Positions 29,523 to 39,352 of a DNA stretch of 64,000 nt are shown here, in pieces. Source of the DNA: Pseudobacteriovorax sp. (GTDB lineage Bacteria > Bdellovibrionota_B > Oligoflexia > Oligoflexales > Oligoflexaceae); the NCBI GenBank assembly GCA_013215145.1, contig JABSRP010000037.1, forward strand, positions 21,270 through 85,269. Direction: 5' to 3'. Each line of letters starts with the position of its first letter. Positions within the stretch are counted from its first letter, which is position 1. The notes below the pieces were generated by a model that was not told the DNA's origin, made no database searches, and was given only the letters and a program-made list of their open reading frames with translations. Position numbers and translations under genes: made by a program.

Positions 29523-30242
29523 ATGAAATTGATATTACTTATTTTGGGCCTTAGTTTTTTTGCATCTGTCTTTAGCACAAAGCTGCAAGCAGCCAATCGT
29601 CATGACCGTCATCTGGTGGTCGTATCTTATTTAGATACAGAAAATGATCATAAACTACATTGGCTATATTCTTTTTTAGATGTATGGAAAGTTTCCCTAG
29701 CATACGAGAAGCTAGGCCTTCACTATCGAGGCATCTCAGTACTTGCGGATAGCAATGCGACTATACCCAAATTCACACAGTTAATCAGTAACCTGACGAG
29801 TAATGATCAAGTAAAAGCCGTCGATACCATCTTATCAGTTCATGGCTGGGGCAATAAAAAATTACAGTTTTTCGAAGGCCGAAAGCATGTGAAATATGTC
29901 GCCAGAGGACTATCTGATGCAGAAAATCTGTGGAAACTACGTCTCATGTATAATCTCGCCTGTTACGGCTCTGTTCACCGTCAAACATTTACTAGAATTG
30001 GGTATAAAACAGCAGTTGGGTCGAGAAAAACCAATACGACGAGTGCTACGGAGTACCCCATGTTTTTAAATATGTGGAAAACCGGAGCAAAAGTCGGGAC
30101 GATATTTGATATTCACAACACATCACAAGCCTATCAAATCAGCGATGCGATCGCAGAAAATGCCGCCGGTTTTAGCGATGCTGACAGCTTCAAATTAATT
30201 CGAGGATCCAAAAACATACGGATTAGTAGTGATGCTATCTAG
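29523..30242 (+). CDS. Secreted protein with possible clan-CD (caspase-like) peptidase dyad
   Basis: 239 residues; AAAGGAGAATAAC precedes ATG. A signal peptide (ILLILGLSFFASVFSTKLQA) is followed by HDRHLVVVSYLD. A hydrophobic strand then leads to VHGWG (His107), and 40 residues on another leads to YNLACYGS (Cys147). His-Gly after one strand and Ala-Cys after the next is the pattern of caspase/gingipain-type clan-CD peptidases. However, there is no direct homology I can name, so this is a hypothesis. Monocistronic. Confidence 0.55.
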   Translation: MKLILLILGLSFFASVFSTKLQAANRHDRHLVVVSYLDTENDHKLHWLYSFLDVWKVSLAYEKLGLHYRGISVLADSNATIPKFTQLISNLTSNDQVKAVDTILSVHGWGNKKLQFFEGRKHVKYVARGLSDAENLWKLRLMYNLACYGSVHRQTFTRIGYKTAVGSRKTNTTSATEYPMFLNMWKTGAKVGTIFDIHNTSQAYQISDAIAENAAGFSDADSFKLIRGSKNIRISSDAI

Positions 30243-30337
30243 TACACCTTCATCTTTGCTCTGGCTTGGCTCTGCCATTATTGGTTTGAAAGCTGGAGCA
30301 AAACCATTTTGAAGCTGTTACGCCTGGTTCTGCCGAA

Positions 30338-33189
30338 CTAATGATTGACGACTTGAGGCCCCTTAGCTGCTCGAGCTCTATCAAAAACGATAACGTTGCC
30401 GCTAAATGGAAATTGAATACGAATATTAAATGGTATGCGCTCAGCATGGTTCGGTTCCGTCGATAAATCAAGCCATGTGATGGTGCCCTTCCAACGATTC
30501 AGCCCATTTTGAACAATATTCATCCCAAACCCTCGCCCAGAGATATCACTGATCTTTTCGGCTGTGGAGAAGTTCGGTTGAAAAATCAGGGAAGCGATCT
30601 CTAGAGGGCTCATATCTTCGGCACCATTAATTTTCAATTTGACAGCTTTTTTGCGAATTTTAGTCAAGTCGATGCCAGCGCCATCATCGGAGAATTCTAT
30701 GACTAGCGAGTCATTCCTCTTCTCGCAAATTAACTGGATGGATCCCGTTTCTGACTTATTCTTCAACCGGCGAGTTTCCATGGGTTCAATACCATGATCG
30801 ATGCTGTTTCGGACCAAATGCAATAGCATATCGTTAAGATCATGGGAAAACTCTTCGGAAAGAAAAATTGCCTCATTGGCTTCATAGACTAACTCAGTCT
30901 CTGGTTTGCCTGTAGCCTCTGTCAGCTCCGCTAAACCAGAACCTAAGTCAGATATGATCTGATCTAGCCCCCTAAATTTGGTCAGTTGATTGAGAGTCAA
31001 ATCAGCTTTTATGGGAACCGCAACCTTACAGTTTTTAATATACTGAAACAGTCTTCCTTGCTCAGAACTCAAGACTCCTACACTATGAGGGCTAGCTTTT
31101 TTGGATGGGTCAAATTCCTTAAGTGCTTTTTCGAAGGAACTTAAGGTCTCAACGAATTCTTGAAGTATAGCCTCCATGGTTTCAACCTTAACCTTTTCCA
31201 GATGAACCAGACTAGCCAATTCTGTTTCAGCCTGGTGGCACACTTGTGCTAAGTGGTTAAGTCTTAAGAGTCTCGCATTTCCTTTGGCACTGTGAAGATC
31301 ACGAAATATCTGCTTGATCTCTTCCTGAAAAAAGAAGTCCGAATCAGATTGGCCGTATTGATTTAGCTTTTGCCGTAGCTTGGAGATAAAGCGTTTTGAT
31401 TTTTCAAAGGTACCATCGATAATGGAAGCGATAACCTCAGATTTACTCTGATTTAACTGCGACTCACGCTCTAAGCGCTTGAGTTGAGTGATATCGGCAA
31501 CGGTAAGAAGGATACGTAGTATACTATCATTTTCGTCTAGAATGGGAGCCCAGCCAAGACGAAAGTACTTTATCGTTTCATTGCGATTAATCTCCCACTC
31601 GTAGGGAAGTAGCTCCCTATTAGCCTCGAAATTGATGACGTGCTCGCCTAAACAAGAGCTCAAAACAGCTGTAAACTGCTCTTTTTGATTTGAGTCAAAG
31701 GAAATATGTTCTGATACAAACTCAAAAAAGTCTAAATTTTCGATTTTTTTCTTCTCGAAAATACTTAATGCCGATTTGGAATGCTCGGCCCCGATAGTAA
31801 AGTCTTCGTTAATGACAAGAACACCTTGTGGAAGATTATCAAGAATCGTCTTAAGATTTTGTGTCGTCAAAAACAAATCATAAGTGCGTTCTTTAATTCT
31901 CGATTCGAGGTTTATATTTGCCTCTTCCACTTCCTTCAATAGAGTTTTGTTGGACTTGAAGGTTTCAGCAAAGATATCGGCAGTAACAAGTAAACAACCG
32001 ACACTAGCTACGAAGGTACCAACAAAAATAAGACTTGTAGAACGGATTACGCCCAGGGCAAGTAAGATATCATGAACGGATGCCAACCAAAACGCCCAGT
32101 AACCAATCATGAGGATGATGGCACGACGATTACCACTCAGCGCACCACGTGTGCTGTTATAGACAAAATGAGTCGCCATATATATGGAAAATATAAAAAC
32201 GAACTTTCGGACTGACTGAAACATAGCCAAATCAAAGTGGAAGTAGAAGGAGAGTATCAAAAAGGATGCAATTGCTGTTATGATATAATTGAAGATAACC
32301 GTCTTCTTATACTTTTTATAGAAAAACTGCGAAAAACCATGTGTCCAAGGGCCATGTACATGATCCCAGGATAATGACCGATAAGAAGGTCGTTTGGAGA
32401 AAAGAATTTGACTAGCATATCATTTGGAAACGCATAGAAGGGAAAGACGCCTATATTAGTCAGGCCGGCGACTATATATATGGAAGATCTCACTCTAAAG
32501 TACAAAAATACGAAAAAAATTCCTAAAAATAAGATCACGTAAGCAGAAATAAACCTGACATTACCACCAAAGACACTATAGAGGCTGATAACGAAATCGG
32601 TTTCATTATAAGGACGTAGTTGAAAGGGAAGTTGATAAACACCCATCATCAACGGCGTGTCGATTCTAAGAGCAACCACATGCTTGGTACTGGTGACTTC
32701 GAAGGTAAAGGGAATCGGCTGTACCGCATAGTACTGCTGGTGAGATTGTTTCCCAGTACGACTCCAGGATTCTGCGCCGTCTAGGTAGATCTGAAGGGGA
32801 CTCATATAAGCATCGAAATAAAGGACAACCTTTTTGCCTATCATCTCCTCAGAAAACTGGAAAACACCACGAACCCAGCCAATTTCAAATAATACTCCGT
32901 CTTCATAAGCGCGACTCCAAGGACCAGGAGTCTCCAATGAAACCCATTCCGACAGGTCGACGTCGACATTAGCATTCTCAGGCCTATCATCCCTCGTAAA
33001 AAGCCAACGACCTGCGAGATTCATCGGGCTTTCTAATGCGTCGACTTTTATGTTACAAGAGAAACAATCTTCAGTGACGGCTACAGGGACTTCTCTCGCT
33101 ATGAGATTTTGCTGAGTGCAAAACAAGAGAAGAACCATAATAATCTGTGAGACTCGACAACGAGGCATCATACGTGAAACTACCAACAC
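30338..33189 (-). pseudogene. 7TMR-DISM/PAS/Hpt/CheA-like HATPase sensor kinase split by a frameshift
   Basis: The upstream frame (33189 to 32278) has a signal peptide, a jelly-roll extracellular domain (LAGRWLFTRDD, VVLYFDAYMSPLQIYLDG) and the first membrane helices. The downstream frame (to 30338) extends back, in frame, through FSQFFYKKYKKTVIFNYII. One additional base near the T5 tracts (A5 at 32332-32336 or 32322-32326 on +) joins them. The rest has remaining helices, a coiled coil, PAS, Hpt with LHSAKGNARLL (acceptor His), N box LVRNSIDHGIE, DDGAGI and GRGFGM. About 950 residues when joined. Whether the break is real is unknown. Confidence 0.8.
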
Positions 33190-33410
33190 AAAATTTATTT
33201 CCTACAGTGCTCAATCGGAAAACTATATCAAAATATTAAACCTTCATGGAAATAGCTACGCAAGGCGGTCTTGCGCCCAATATCGCTCTCCCTACAGGAT
33301 ATTCATAGTTTGCACAAAATGACCGAATTTTGTTTTTTTTAAATTTTGGAAGGGCACTGACTAGCTGAAACGCTGTCAATGCGAGTCCATGAATCAGTTG
33401 AATGATGTTT

Positions 33411-34247
33411 CTAAGGGAAGGCAATTTCGAAGGAAGAGATATCTTCGGCGCTAAATATGATAGAGTCAAAGCCATTCGAAATAAGAGCCTTTTCCATTCC
33501 GAAGAGACCTATTTGAGTATTATAAATATCCAAATCTGCACCACCAGTTAACAGTCCACTCGGAATCAAAACCCCTCCAATATCACCAAAGCCACCACCA
33601 AATACAAATGGGTGGTTATGGATGTGAAACCGGTAACTATAGCCTTCAGCTCTTTTCGACTCTACCATGGGAATAAGATTTTCAATTTTAGGAGGAGATA
33701 TTTCCTTTCCAAAGGCTGCAAGAATCGTCCAGGTGCCATCTAGGGGAGATTCGAGAACAATAGCTTGAAATTCGGCAGGATCAATCACACTGGTCAAACG
33801 CGACAAATGGATCTCGAACAGCAAACTCATAAGACAGTTTGTCGCCTCAATTTGCCCTAACTCTCCTGCGATAATTTGATCGTAGGCTATACCGGCTTTT
33901 TCCCCAAAAAACTCGAGATAAAGATCTCTTTGGCGGCGCAGTAAATCGAGGGGACCAGTATCCCCTACAAGTTCGTTAATATTCGATTGATATTCCATCA
34001 ACAGAGATTTACCGCCAAGAGCTGGTCCTTGCAGGGTACTTTGGGATACCCCTTCCCACGCATAAAGCTGCTCAGAGTCATTCAAATCGACAATGGTAGG
34101 CTCAACCTCAAAGGAGCAAGCGTTACTTCCAGCCAAGCCTCGACTCTGATGTTTTGGAGATTGCTGTGATAATTGTGAGTTATTTTCAGCAACATGACAG
34201 GCTAAAAATGAGACAGAAACAAGAGTAGTCATAACAATCCGTAGCAT
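33411..34247 (-). CDS. Lipoprotein with JAB/MPN-like metal-binding motif
   Basis: 278 residues with a lipoprotein signal ending SFLAC. Near residue 208 is FHIHNHPF (His208, His210, His212), then PSG (Ser230) and ADLD (Asp238, Asp240). A strand with Glu is upstream (AIVLESPLDGTWTILAAFG). HNHP..PS..D in this order resembles RadC/JAB-type Zn hydrolases, but the spacings are longer than the classical HxHx7Sx2D, so it could be a divergent member or unrelated. It should face the periplasm or outer surface. Confidence 0.5.
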   Translation of the reverse strand: MLRIVMTTLVSVSFLACHVAENNSQLSQQSPKHQSRGLAGSNACSFEVEPTIVDLNDSEQLYAWEGVSQSTLQGPALGGKSLLMEYQSNINELVGDTGPLDLLRRQRDLYLEFFGEKAGIAYDQIIAGELGQIEATNCLMSLLFEIHLSRLTSVIDPAEFQAIVLESPLDGTWTILAAFGKEISPPKIENLIPMVESKRAEGYSYRFHIHNHPFVFGGGFGDIGGVLIPSGLLTGGADLDIYNTQIGLFGMEKALISNGFDSIIFSAEDISSFEIAFP

Positions 34248-34323
34248 TGACTCGTCCTTTTATTAAAATTTTTGACGTGAACAATATAGCCCAAGCGGGG
34301 GCAAGTCTACAAGACAAGGATTA

Positions 34324-34356
34324 GTGACTGTGATGCATCTACGCTATCACAGTCAC
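34324..34356. terminator. Perfect 11-bp hairpin between lipoprotein genes
   Basis: GTGACTGTGAT (34324-34334) and ATCACAGTCAC (34346-34356) are exact complements with an 11-nt loop. It lies downstream of the leftward gene ending at 34421 and upstream of the next leftward gene, so it may end the first transcript or protect mRNA. There is no T tract in the right position. Confidence 0.45.
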
Positions 34357-34420
34357 CTGAAAAATCGATTTTTTTATTCCGATGGCAGCACTCTACGACG
34401 TCTTACTGTAGGACAAAGCC

Positions 34421-35050
34421 TTAAGGCTCAACTTTGGTGTATTTGATACTATCGGTAAAATCCAAGGAACGACTTTGCGAGGACAGCCCACTACCGCGCA
34501 CACAAACATTACCTATTTGTTGATCGCAGATGCGAGAGATCAACATCTCACCCTCTTCGATGACCACAGCTAAATACTCCTGACCTTCTTCAATGCGCGT
34601 AACATCGATTTCCCAGGCATTTTCAAAAGTCGTAATTTCCACACCAAGACTGTAGTCTGATTCCACAGATTGGGGTTCCTCGGTCGCCACCAAGCTAGTA
34701 CAGGTCTCATCTGAATAGGCTGTAGAAACCTCTTGCATTTTTTGCTCGGTAAAAACAATTTTGGCCTGATAATAATAGCCGTCTTCTGTGACAGAACCGA
34801 TACAATCACTAACCCATGCACCAAGGAGTAGGCTTTCTTCAGGAACCTCTGGTTCAACCTCATCCAGCGGAGGAAAAATCTCTGGATCTAATTCAGGCAA
34901 GGGCTCTACCTGCTGCTCATCATTCGGAGTATCGGTTGGAGGCACCCTTTGATCATCGGGAGAAATTTTGATCTCTCTACGATCACTTTTACAGGCGACT
35001 GAAATACTCGTTAACAACAGCAAAACGAAGGTCCTGGACAGTAGCTTCAT
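34421..35050 (-). CDS. Lipoprotein with acidic proline-rich linker
   Basis: ATG 35050 after AAGGAGTTAAAG is the proper start (209 residues). A lipoprotein signal ends in SISVAC. Then comes an acidic, proline-rich spacer (PLPELDPEIFPPLDEVEPEVPEE in pieces). A globular part of about 130 residues starts with LLGAWVSDCI and contains several Cys, reminiscent of small beta-barrel or lipocalin-like folds. No firm family. The 5' neighbour on this strand is the trypsin-like protease. Confidence 0.65.
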   Translation of the reverse strand: MKLLSRTFVLLLLTSISVACKSDRREIKISPDDQRVPPTDTPNDEQQVEPLPELDPEIFPPLDEVEPEVPEESLLLGAWVSDCIGSVTEDGYYYQAKIVFTEQKMQEVSTAYSDETCTSLVATEEPQSVESDYSLGVEITTFENAWEIDVTRIEEGQEYLAVVIEEGEMLISRICDQQIGNVCVRGSGLSSQSRSLDFTDSIKYTKVEP

Positions 35051-35121
35051 CTTTAACTCCTTCGGGTATAAGACCCACATTACCGTGAGGCGGGACTAAA
35101 TATTAATTTGACACCTACAAC

Positions 35122-36339
35122 TTATTCACAGATTTTCGATAAAACAGGCTCAGCAGTTTTTCGACCATAGATAAACGAGAAGTATTCTCTGCTATCTCTA
35201 AAATCTAAGATAAACTCTTCACCATCACTATAGGTTTTGTTCGCCTGAAAGCTTAGGCGATAAGCACCTGTGCGACGTTGAATATCTGCGAAGAAGGTAC
35301 AACCGCTTATACTAGCGCCCGTAACATTTTTCATTTGATAGGAGATCGTGACCCCATTACGGATAAGTCTGTACTCAAATAATCCACCTTCATGCGGCAT
35401 ATCTGGTGTATCCGGAGTATCTGGTGTATCCGGAGTATCTGGTGTATCCGGAGTATCTGGTGTATCCGGAGTATCTGGTGTGTCCGGAGTGTCCGGTGTA
35501 TCTGCTCCATTAAATGCCAACGGGCCAGGATCAAACGTGTTGGTACTACGTCCTGTTAGAGCAACGGCTGTCTCTAACAGCCATTCGCGATTACCCGCGA
35601 TACTTGCATACTGATTGCCGCCCGAGCAGTTTAAATCACCAGCCCGACTACCTGCTCCAGCATTTGCCGTGGATGTGACTCCAGCGGTATACCATACTCC
35701 ATTATATTCCACATAAAGCGGACCACCTGAATCACCAGAACAGGCAGCTGCGCCGCCGCGGGTGGTTTCACCGTAATAAACACCAATGGTGCCGCCTCGC
35801 CTGGTCATACGATGACTAGTAATCTGTGTATCTGTTCGTCTTAGAGCTCTTCCTCTATCGGTAATCTGTCCTGCACCATTTTTTGTCGAACCGTACCCAG
35901 CTTGAACAGCTTGCTTTCCGCGAGGTGCACCATTCAAATCAAATAACAGAGGCATGACACGATGAGTCGAGGGCATGTCGGACCGTAACTTGATTAAGGC
36001 GATATCCACCTCCGGTCGTGGAGACGTTCGATAGAGAGGATGTGATACTACACGTTCCACAGTTCGCGCTTGTCCGCGCTGACCAGGGACCACAAAATTA
36101 ACGTTAACCCTACCGCCTACACAATGGGCTGCAGTTAGTACCAAGTCCCGGGCGATAGCAGTCGCAGTGCAGGTCCCGAGTGAAACTGTACCCATCCGTT
36201 CTGGGGTGTATGCATTCGCAGAGACTCGAGTTCCATTTACAATCTTTGGTGAGCTGGTCTCGGTATTTTCGGGACCACAACTTGTTATTAAGCTAGAAAC
36301 TATCACTATGGGAAAGAAAAGATGATTCGTAAACTTCAT
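35122..36339 (-). CDS. Trypsin-like serine protease (S1) lipoprotein with TPD-repeat linker
   Basis: 405 residues. A lipoprotein signal ends SLITSCG. The protease begins IVNGTRV, with TAAHC (His), DIALIKL (Asp) and ACSGDSGGP (Ser), so the complete triad is present. A linker of about ten Thr-Pro-Asp repeats follows (about residues 277-310), then a C-terminal domain of about 90 residues with two Cys (GCTFFADI and SKICE), possibly a binding domain. Secretion of the protease to the outer surface is likely. A second S1 protease lies at 45463. Confidence 0.9.
   Translation of the reverse strand: MKFTNHLFFPIVIVSSLITSCGPENTETSSPKIVNGTRVSANAYTPERMGTVSLGTCTATAIARDLVLTAAHCVGGRVNVNFVVPGQRGQARTVERVVSHPLYRTSPRPEVDIALIKLRSDMPSTHRVMPLLFDLNGAPRGKQAVQAGYGSTKNGAGQITDRGRALRRTDTQITSHRMTRRGGTIGVYYGETTRGGAAACSGDSGGPLYVEYNGVWYTAGVTSTANAGAGSRAGDLNCSGGNQYASIAGNREWLLETAVALTGRSTNTFDPGPLAFNGADTPDTPDTPDTPDTPDTPDTPDTPDTPDTPDTPDMPHEGGLFEYRLIRNGVTISYQMKNVTGASISGCTFFADIQRRTGAYRLSFQANKTYSDGEEFILDFRDSREYFSFIYGRKTAEPVLSKICE
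35399..35512. repeat. Tandem 9-bp/18-bp repeat encoding TPD linker
   Basis: The + strand alternates TATCCGGAG and TATCTGGTG units, with a few changed copies at the right end. It encodes (Thr-Pro-Asp)n between the protease and C-terminal domains. The units keep the frame, so copy-number change would alter linker length without disrupting the gene. Confidence 0.9.
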
Positions 36340-36992
36340 ATTATTACCCTAACAAAATCCTTACAAAAATCAGAAAACAACCTACCAGATCAGTCACCGT
36401 CCTATACTGTTTAACCCCTCTCAAAACTCCTATATCTTGCTTCGATTACTTTACTCATATATGTCAACCAGCCTGTTATGAACAAATTGAGCACAAAACG
36501 TCATCTCCTTAATGGTGATTTCCATCAGGGCTTGCGTGTCTTCCTTTTAAACTTTTATCTATTTGAACAAGCGGTGAGTCACCATATAGATCTTCCAAAA
36601 AAGATCAACAGGCGCCATCGAAAGTTCTGCAAAAACAGGGCCGACTCTTACATGGAGTACTGAAAACGTGAAAGATAAACTCGCATGGGAAGCCATAAAT
36701 TCACTATCGATATCTCAGGAAAGCTGGTCCTACGATCTTAAAAATCCCCGCACACCTAATTAAATATCTGTTTTTCTTGATATTTTTATTCTTAGTCGCT
36801 ACCTTTTCAAATAACTGACTGGGAGATAAATTTAATTGACTGGAATAGAAGCTACGCGCCTATCGCTAAAAAAAGTTAACGATCAGACCTTCCTTACTGA
36901 CAAAAACTTTTACAGTTAAAACGATCTTGTCAAATGCTTAGTCACTGAACACCAGCAAAACCGAGAATCTGTAGATTTCATAAACCACAAGA
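36340..36992. other. Intergenic stretch of 650 bp
   Basis: No convincing coding frame on either strand; the short + frame at 36478-36663 lacks a ribosome site and any family resemblance. No repeat or hairpin stands out. Confidence 0.5.
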
Positions 36993-37388
36993 TTAGCCAT
37001 CCTCGGTGAATTGAGGAGCACCATTATCAACTACGATACACCAATCTGCCTTAGAGCCAGTGTAGATGTGACGAACGAGGGGCAAGTCGAGATCACCCTC
37101 TAGAATGCCTGCTGGGATTGGATAAACTTTACCAGCAGGTTCGGCATCTGGGGTTTGAGACCCACATTTTGAGCAGAAACTTAAACTAAGTCCAGTGGGT
37201 TTCTCATAGGTCTTGAGTAAATCTCGACCAGAGATCCATTTGAATTTCTCCTTTGGTACGATTAGCGTCGCAGCAAAAGCGCTTCCAGAGATTTTACGGC
37301 AGACCGAGCAGTAGCAAAGACTCAATCCATCGATATAGTCAGAAAATTCAAAGCGAACAGCCTCGCAAAGACAGGATCCTCGATACAT
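36993..37388 (-). CDS. GFA/CENP-V family zinc-binding protein
   Basis: 131 residues. The opening GSCLCEAVRFEF, then YCSVCRKISGSAFA and, later, FCSKCGSQTP are the paired Cys motifs of the glutathione-dependent formaldehyde-activating (GFA)/CENP-V-type fold, which binds two zinc ions. The length is typical. True formaldehyde activity is known only for a few members, so the substrate is not predicted. It is a stand-alone gene. Confidence 0.88.
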   Translation of the reverse strand: MYRGSCLCEAVRFEFSDYIDGLSLCYCSVCRKISGSAFAATLIVPKEKFKWISGRDLLKTYEKPTGLSLSFCSKCGSQTPDAEPAGKVYPIPAGILEGDLDLPLVRHIYTGSKADWCIVVDNGAPQFTEDG

Positions 37389-37746
37389 AACACCTCCGAT
37401 ATTTAATTTTGTCTATTTTAACACAAAAAAACTATTATCTTAGAAATTAGTATGATCAATTAAACTGTCTGACCGTTATCGATATGCGAGGCAGGGACTG
37501 TTACCAACTGAAACAATATGATTTACCAAAGCATAGGAACCACATACGCCCTCGACATAAGAGAATTGAAGACTAATGTTTTCTATTTTATTTTTTGAGA
37601 AAATCAATGCTAAGAAGAATCTAAGGAAAAAATATCTCATAGTTTATAACTCCTGAAAAATAACACTGCGTCAACCACCTAATTCTAATAGAAACAGCCC
37701 ACATTCATACAGAAAGGTAAGGCCGTAAGGATACGGCGCCGCTGCA
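37389..37746. other. Intergenic stretch of about 360 bp
   Basis: AT-rich, no coding frame and no clear terminator. It should include the promoter of the GFA-like gene close to 37400. Confidence 0.4.
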
Positions 37747-39267
37747 TCATATAGAAAAGTGAACTATGCACGCGTCTTTCTCTTTGCCCCTCAAATCTTG
37801 ACAGATTAACTTTCCCTCTTTTTTTACAAAGTCAATCGACTGAAAGGAAGGTGAATTCCAAAAAAGTTTTATCTGATTTAACCTTGAAAGCCCCCAACTA
37901 GTATATGACAGCGGGCTCTTATAAATCTCTTTGAGAATCCACTCCATGTCTTTTAGAGAGAAAGAGCCTTTAGAGTGCCTTAATATTCCCAATATGCGCA
38001 TTGCAACGGTATCTATCCCATCTTTGCGAGCCTGTGCAATAGACTCTTTGATCAGTCTTTGTGATTCATTTCTATCACCCTTTTTTCTTGCTATATTACT
38101 CAGGTTTGCAGTTGCAATCCACCAACCGCCTTTGGCCTCTATTGCCTTCATGTTAGCGTCATAGGCTGAATCCAAATCGTCCAACCCCCAATAATGTGCT
38201 GCCAAAATTAGCCATACTAAATGCTTATTATTATCCCTACTTGAAGGCGTTGACTGTTCCATCAGTCGTCTAATACGATCTGTTAGAAATTGTTTTTGCT
38301 TGTGGCTGGTTTCCGGTTCCTTAATTTTTTGAATCCAGTAGTTGGCCGCCCATAGTCTTAGTGTCGATGACGGAAACGAGTCAGGATTCAAAATAAAGTT
38401 ACTGCTCATATCATATACTCTTTGAGTTTCCTTTTCCATCCATCCTGTGGTATCTATCTGTTTCGAAATTTTAAGGAGACGAGGATAGGAGTATCCGAGG
38501 AGAGACCAGTTTGAGTCGATGTACTTTTCATTCAAGAGAGCATCTTTAAGGTAGACATGATAGTTTTTCTTCAATCTTTCAGACAAAATTCCATCTACCG
38601 TTGAATCAACAGAAACCCTGACAATATTATGTAAAATATCACCAGCTAATTTTGTCTTAACATGAATTAAATGATCCGGGATTTCCTTGAAGAGATCCAT
38701 CAATAAGTGAGTTTGCTTTTTTAGGTCAGATGTAGAGGGATGAGCATACCAGTTTATCTGAGAAAGAACAGACCATTCCTCATCACTAAATCTCTTTGAC
38801 TTTTCTAGTAAGTTTTCTTTGTGAAGACTGGCAGATTTTGAAGCATTCAATTGAGCGAGAAAATCACGTTCTCTCGTGGGAGCCTGCGCTACTAAAAGAA
38901 GATCACCTGTTGCATCAGTATAGAAAATCCCTGGCGTTCCTGCATTAGGGTATCCTCTATCAAGTATCTCTTGCCCTAATACTTCATCAACATCTGCCCA
39001 GACCAAAACAAAGTCTTTCAACGCTTCCTGTATATTTGGTGAACTTAAGATATTCGTTTCAAATTGAACACAGCTAGGACACCATTTAGCAGCAAAATAA
39101 ATGAAGATGGGCTTATTCGTTGCCTTGCTTTCTAACAAAGCCCTATCTAGGCTTGTTCTTTCCCAATTAATTGGTTTTTCCTCGACATTTTTTGTATGTG
39201 TACACCCAAGAAGTATAAAAAACCAAATTATTATCAGATTAATTAGCCGTAGATCTAAGAGTTTCAT
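37747..39267 (-). CDS. Lipoprotein with thioredoxin-like domain and helical C-terminus
   Basis: ATG at 39267 is preferred over 39285 because it directly opens the lipoprotein signal (LIIIWFFILLGC). About 506 residues. A thioredoxin-like domain (about 40-145) has KWCPSC (Cys63 and Cys66) and the cis-Pro region GTPGIFY, resembling DsbD-gamma/DUF255-type proteins. The remaining 350 residues are helical and TPR-like (for example LDSAYDANMKAIEAKGGWWIATANLSNIARKKGD). It probably acts in periplasmic thiol redox. The downstream gene at 39353 is upstream on this strand and could be the partner. Confidence 0.75.
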   Translation of the reverse strand: MKLLDLRLINLIIIWFFILLGCTHTKNVEEKPINWERTSLDRALLESKATNKPIFIYFAAKWCPSCVQFETNILSSPNIQEALKDFVLVWADVDEVLGQEILDRGYPNAGTPGIFYTDATGDLLLVAQAPTRERDFLAQLNASKSASLHKENLLEKSKRFSDEEWSVLSQINWYAHPSTSDLKKQTHLLMDLFKEIPDHLIHVKTKLAGDILHNIVRVSVDSTVDGILSERLKKNYHVYLKDALLNEKYIDSNWSLLGYSYPRLLKISKQIDTTGWMEKETQRVYDMSSNFILNPDSFPSSTLRLWAANYWIQKIKEPETSHKQKQFLTDRIRRLMEQSTPSSRDNNKHLVWLILAAHYWGLDDLDSAYDANMKAIEAKGGWWIATANLSNIARKKGDRNESQRLIKESIAQARKDGIDTVAMRILGILRHSKGSFSLKDMEWILKEIYKSPLSYTSWGLSRLNQIKLFWNSPSFQSIDFVKKEGKLICQDLRGKEKDACIVHFSI

Positions 39268-39352
39268 AATAAATAAACCTTTCAATATACCATATAAGAA
39301 AACCCATTACACGTAATCAAAAACAATTAAGCGCTCTACTTTTCACACAGCA

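Noticed and set aside
35399..35512. CRISPR-like appearance of the tandem repeats
   Set aside because: No spacers; the units are contiguous 9/18-bp coding repeats.
36478..36663. 61-codon + frame
   Set aside because: No ribosome site and no resemblance to known proteins.
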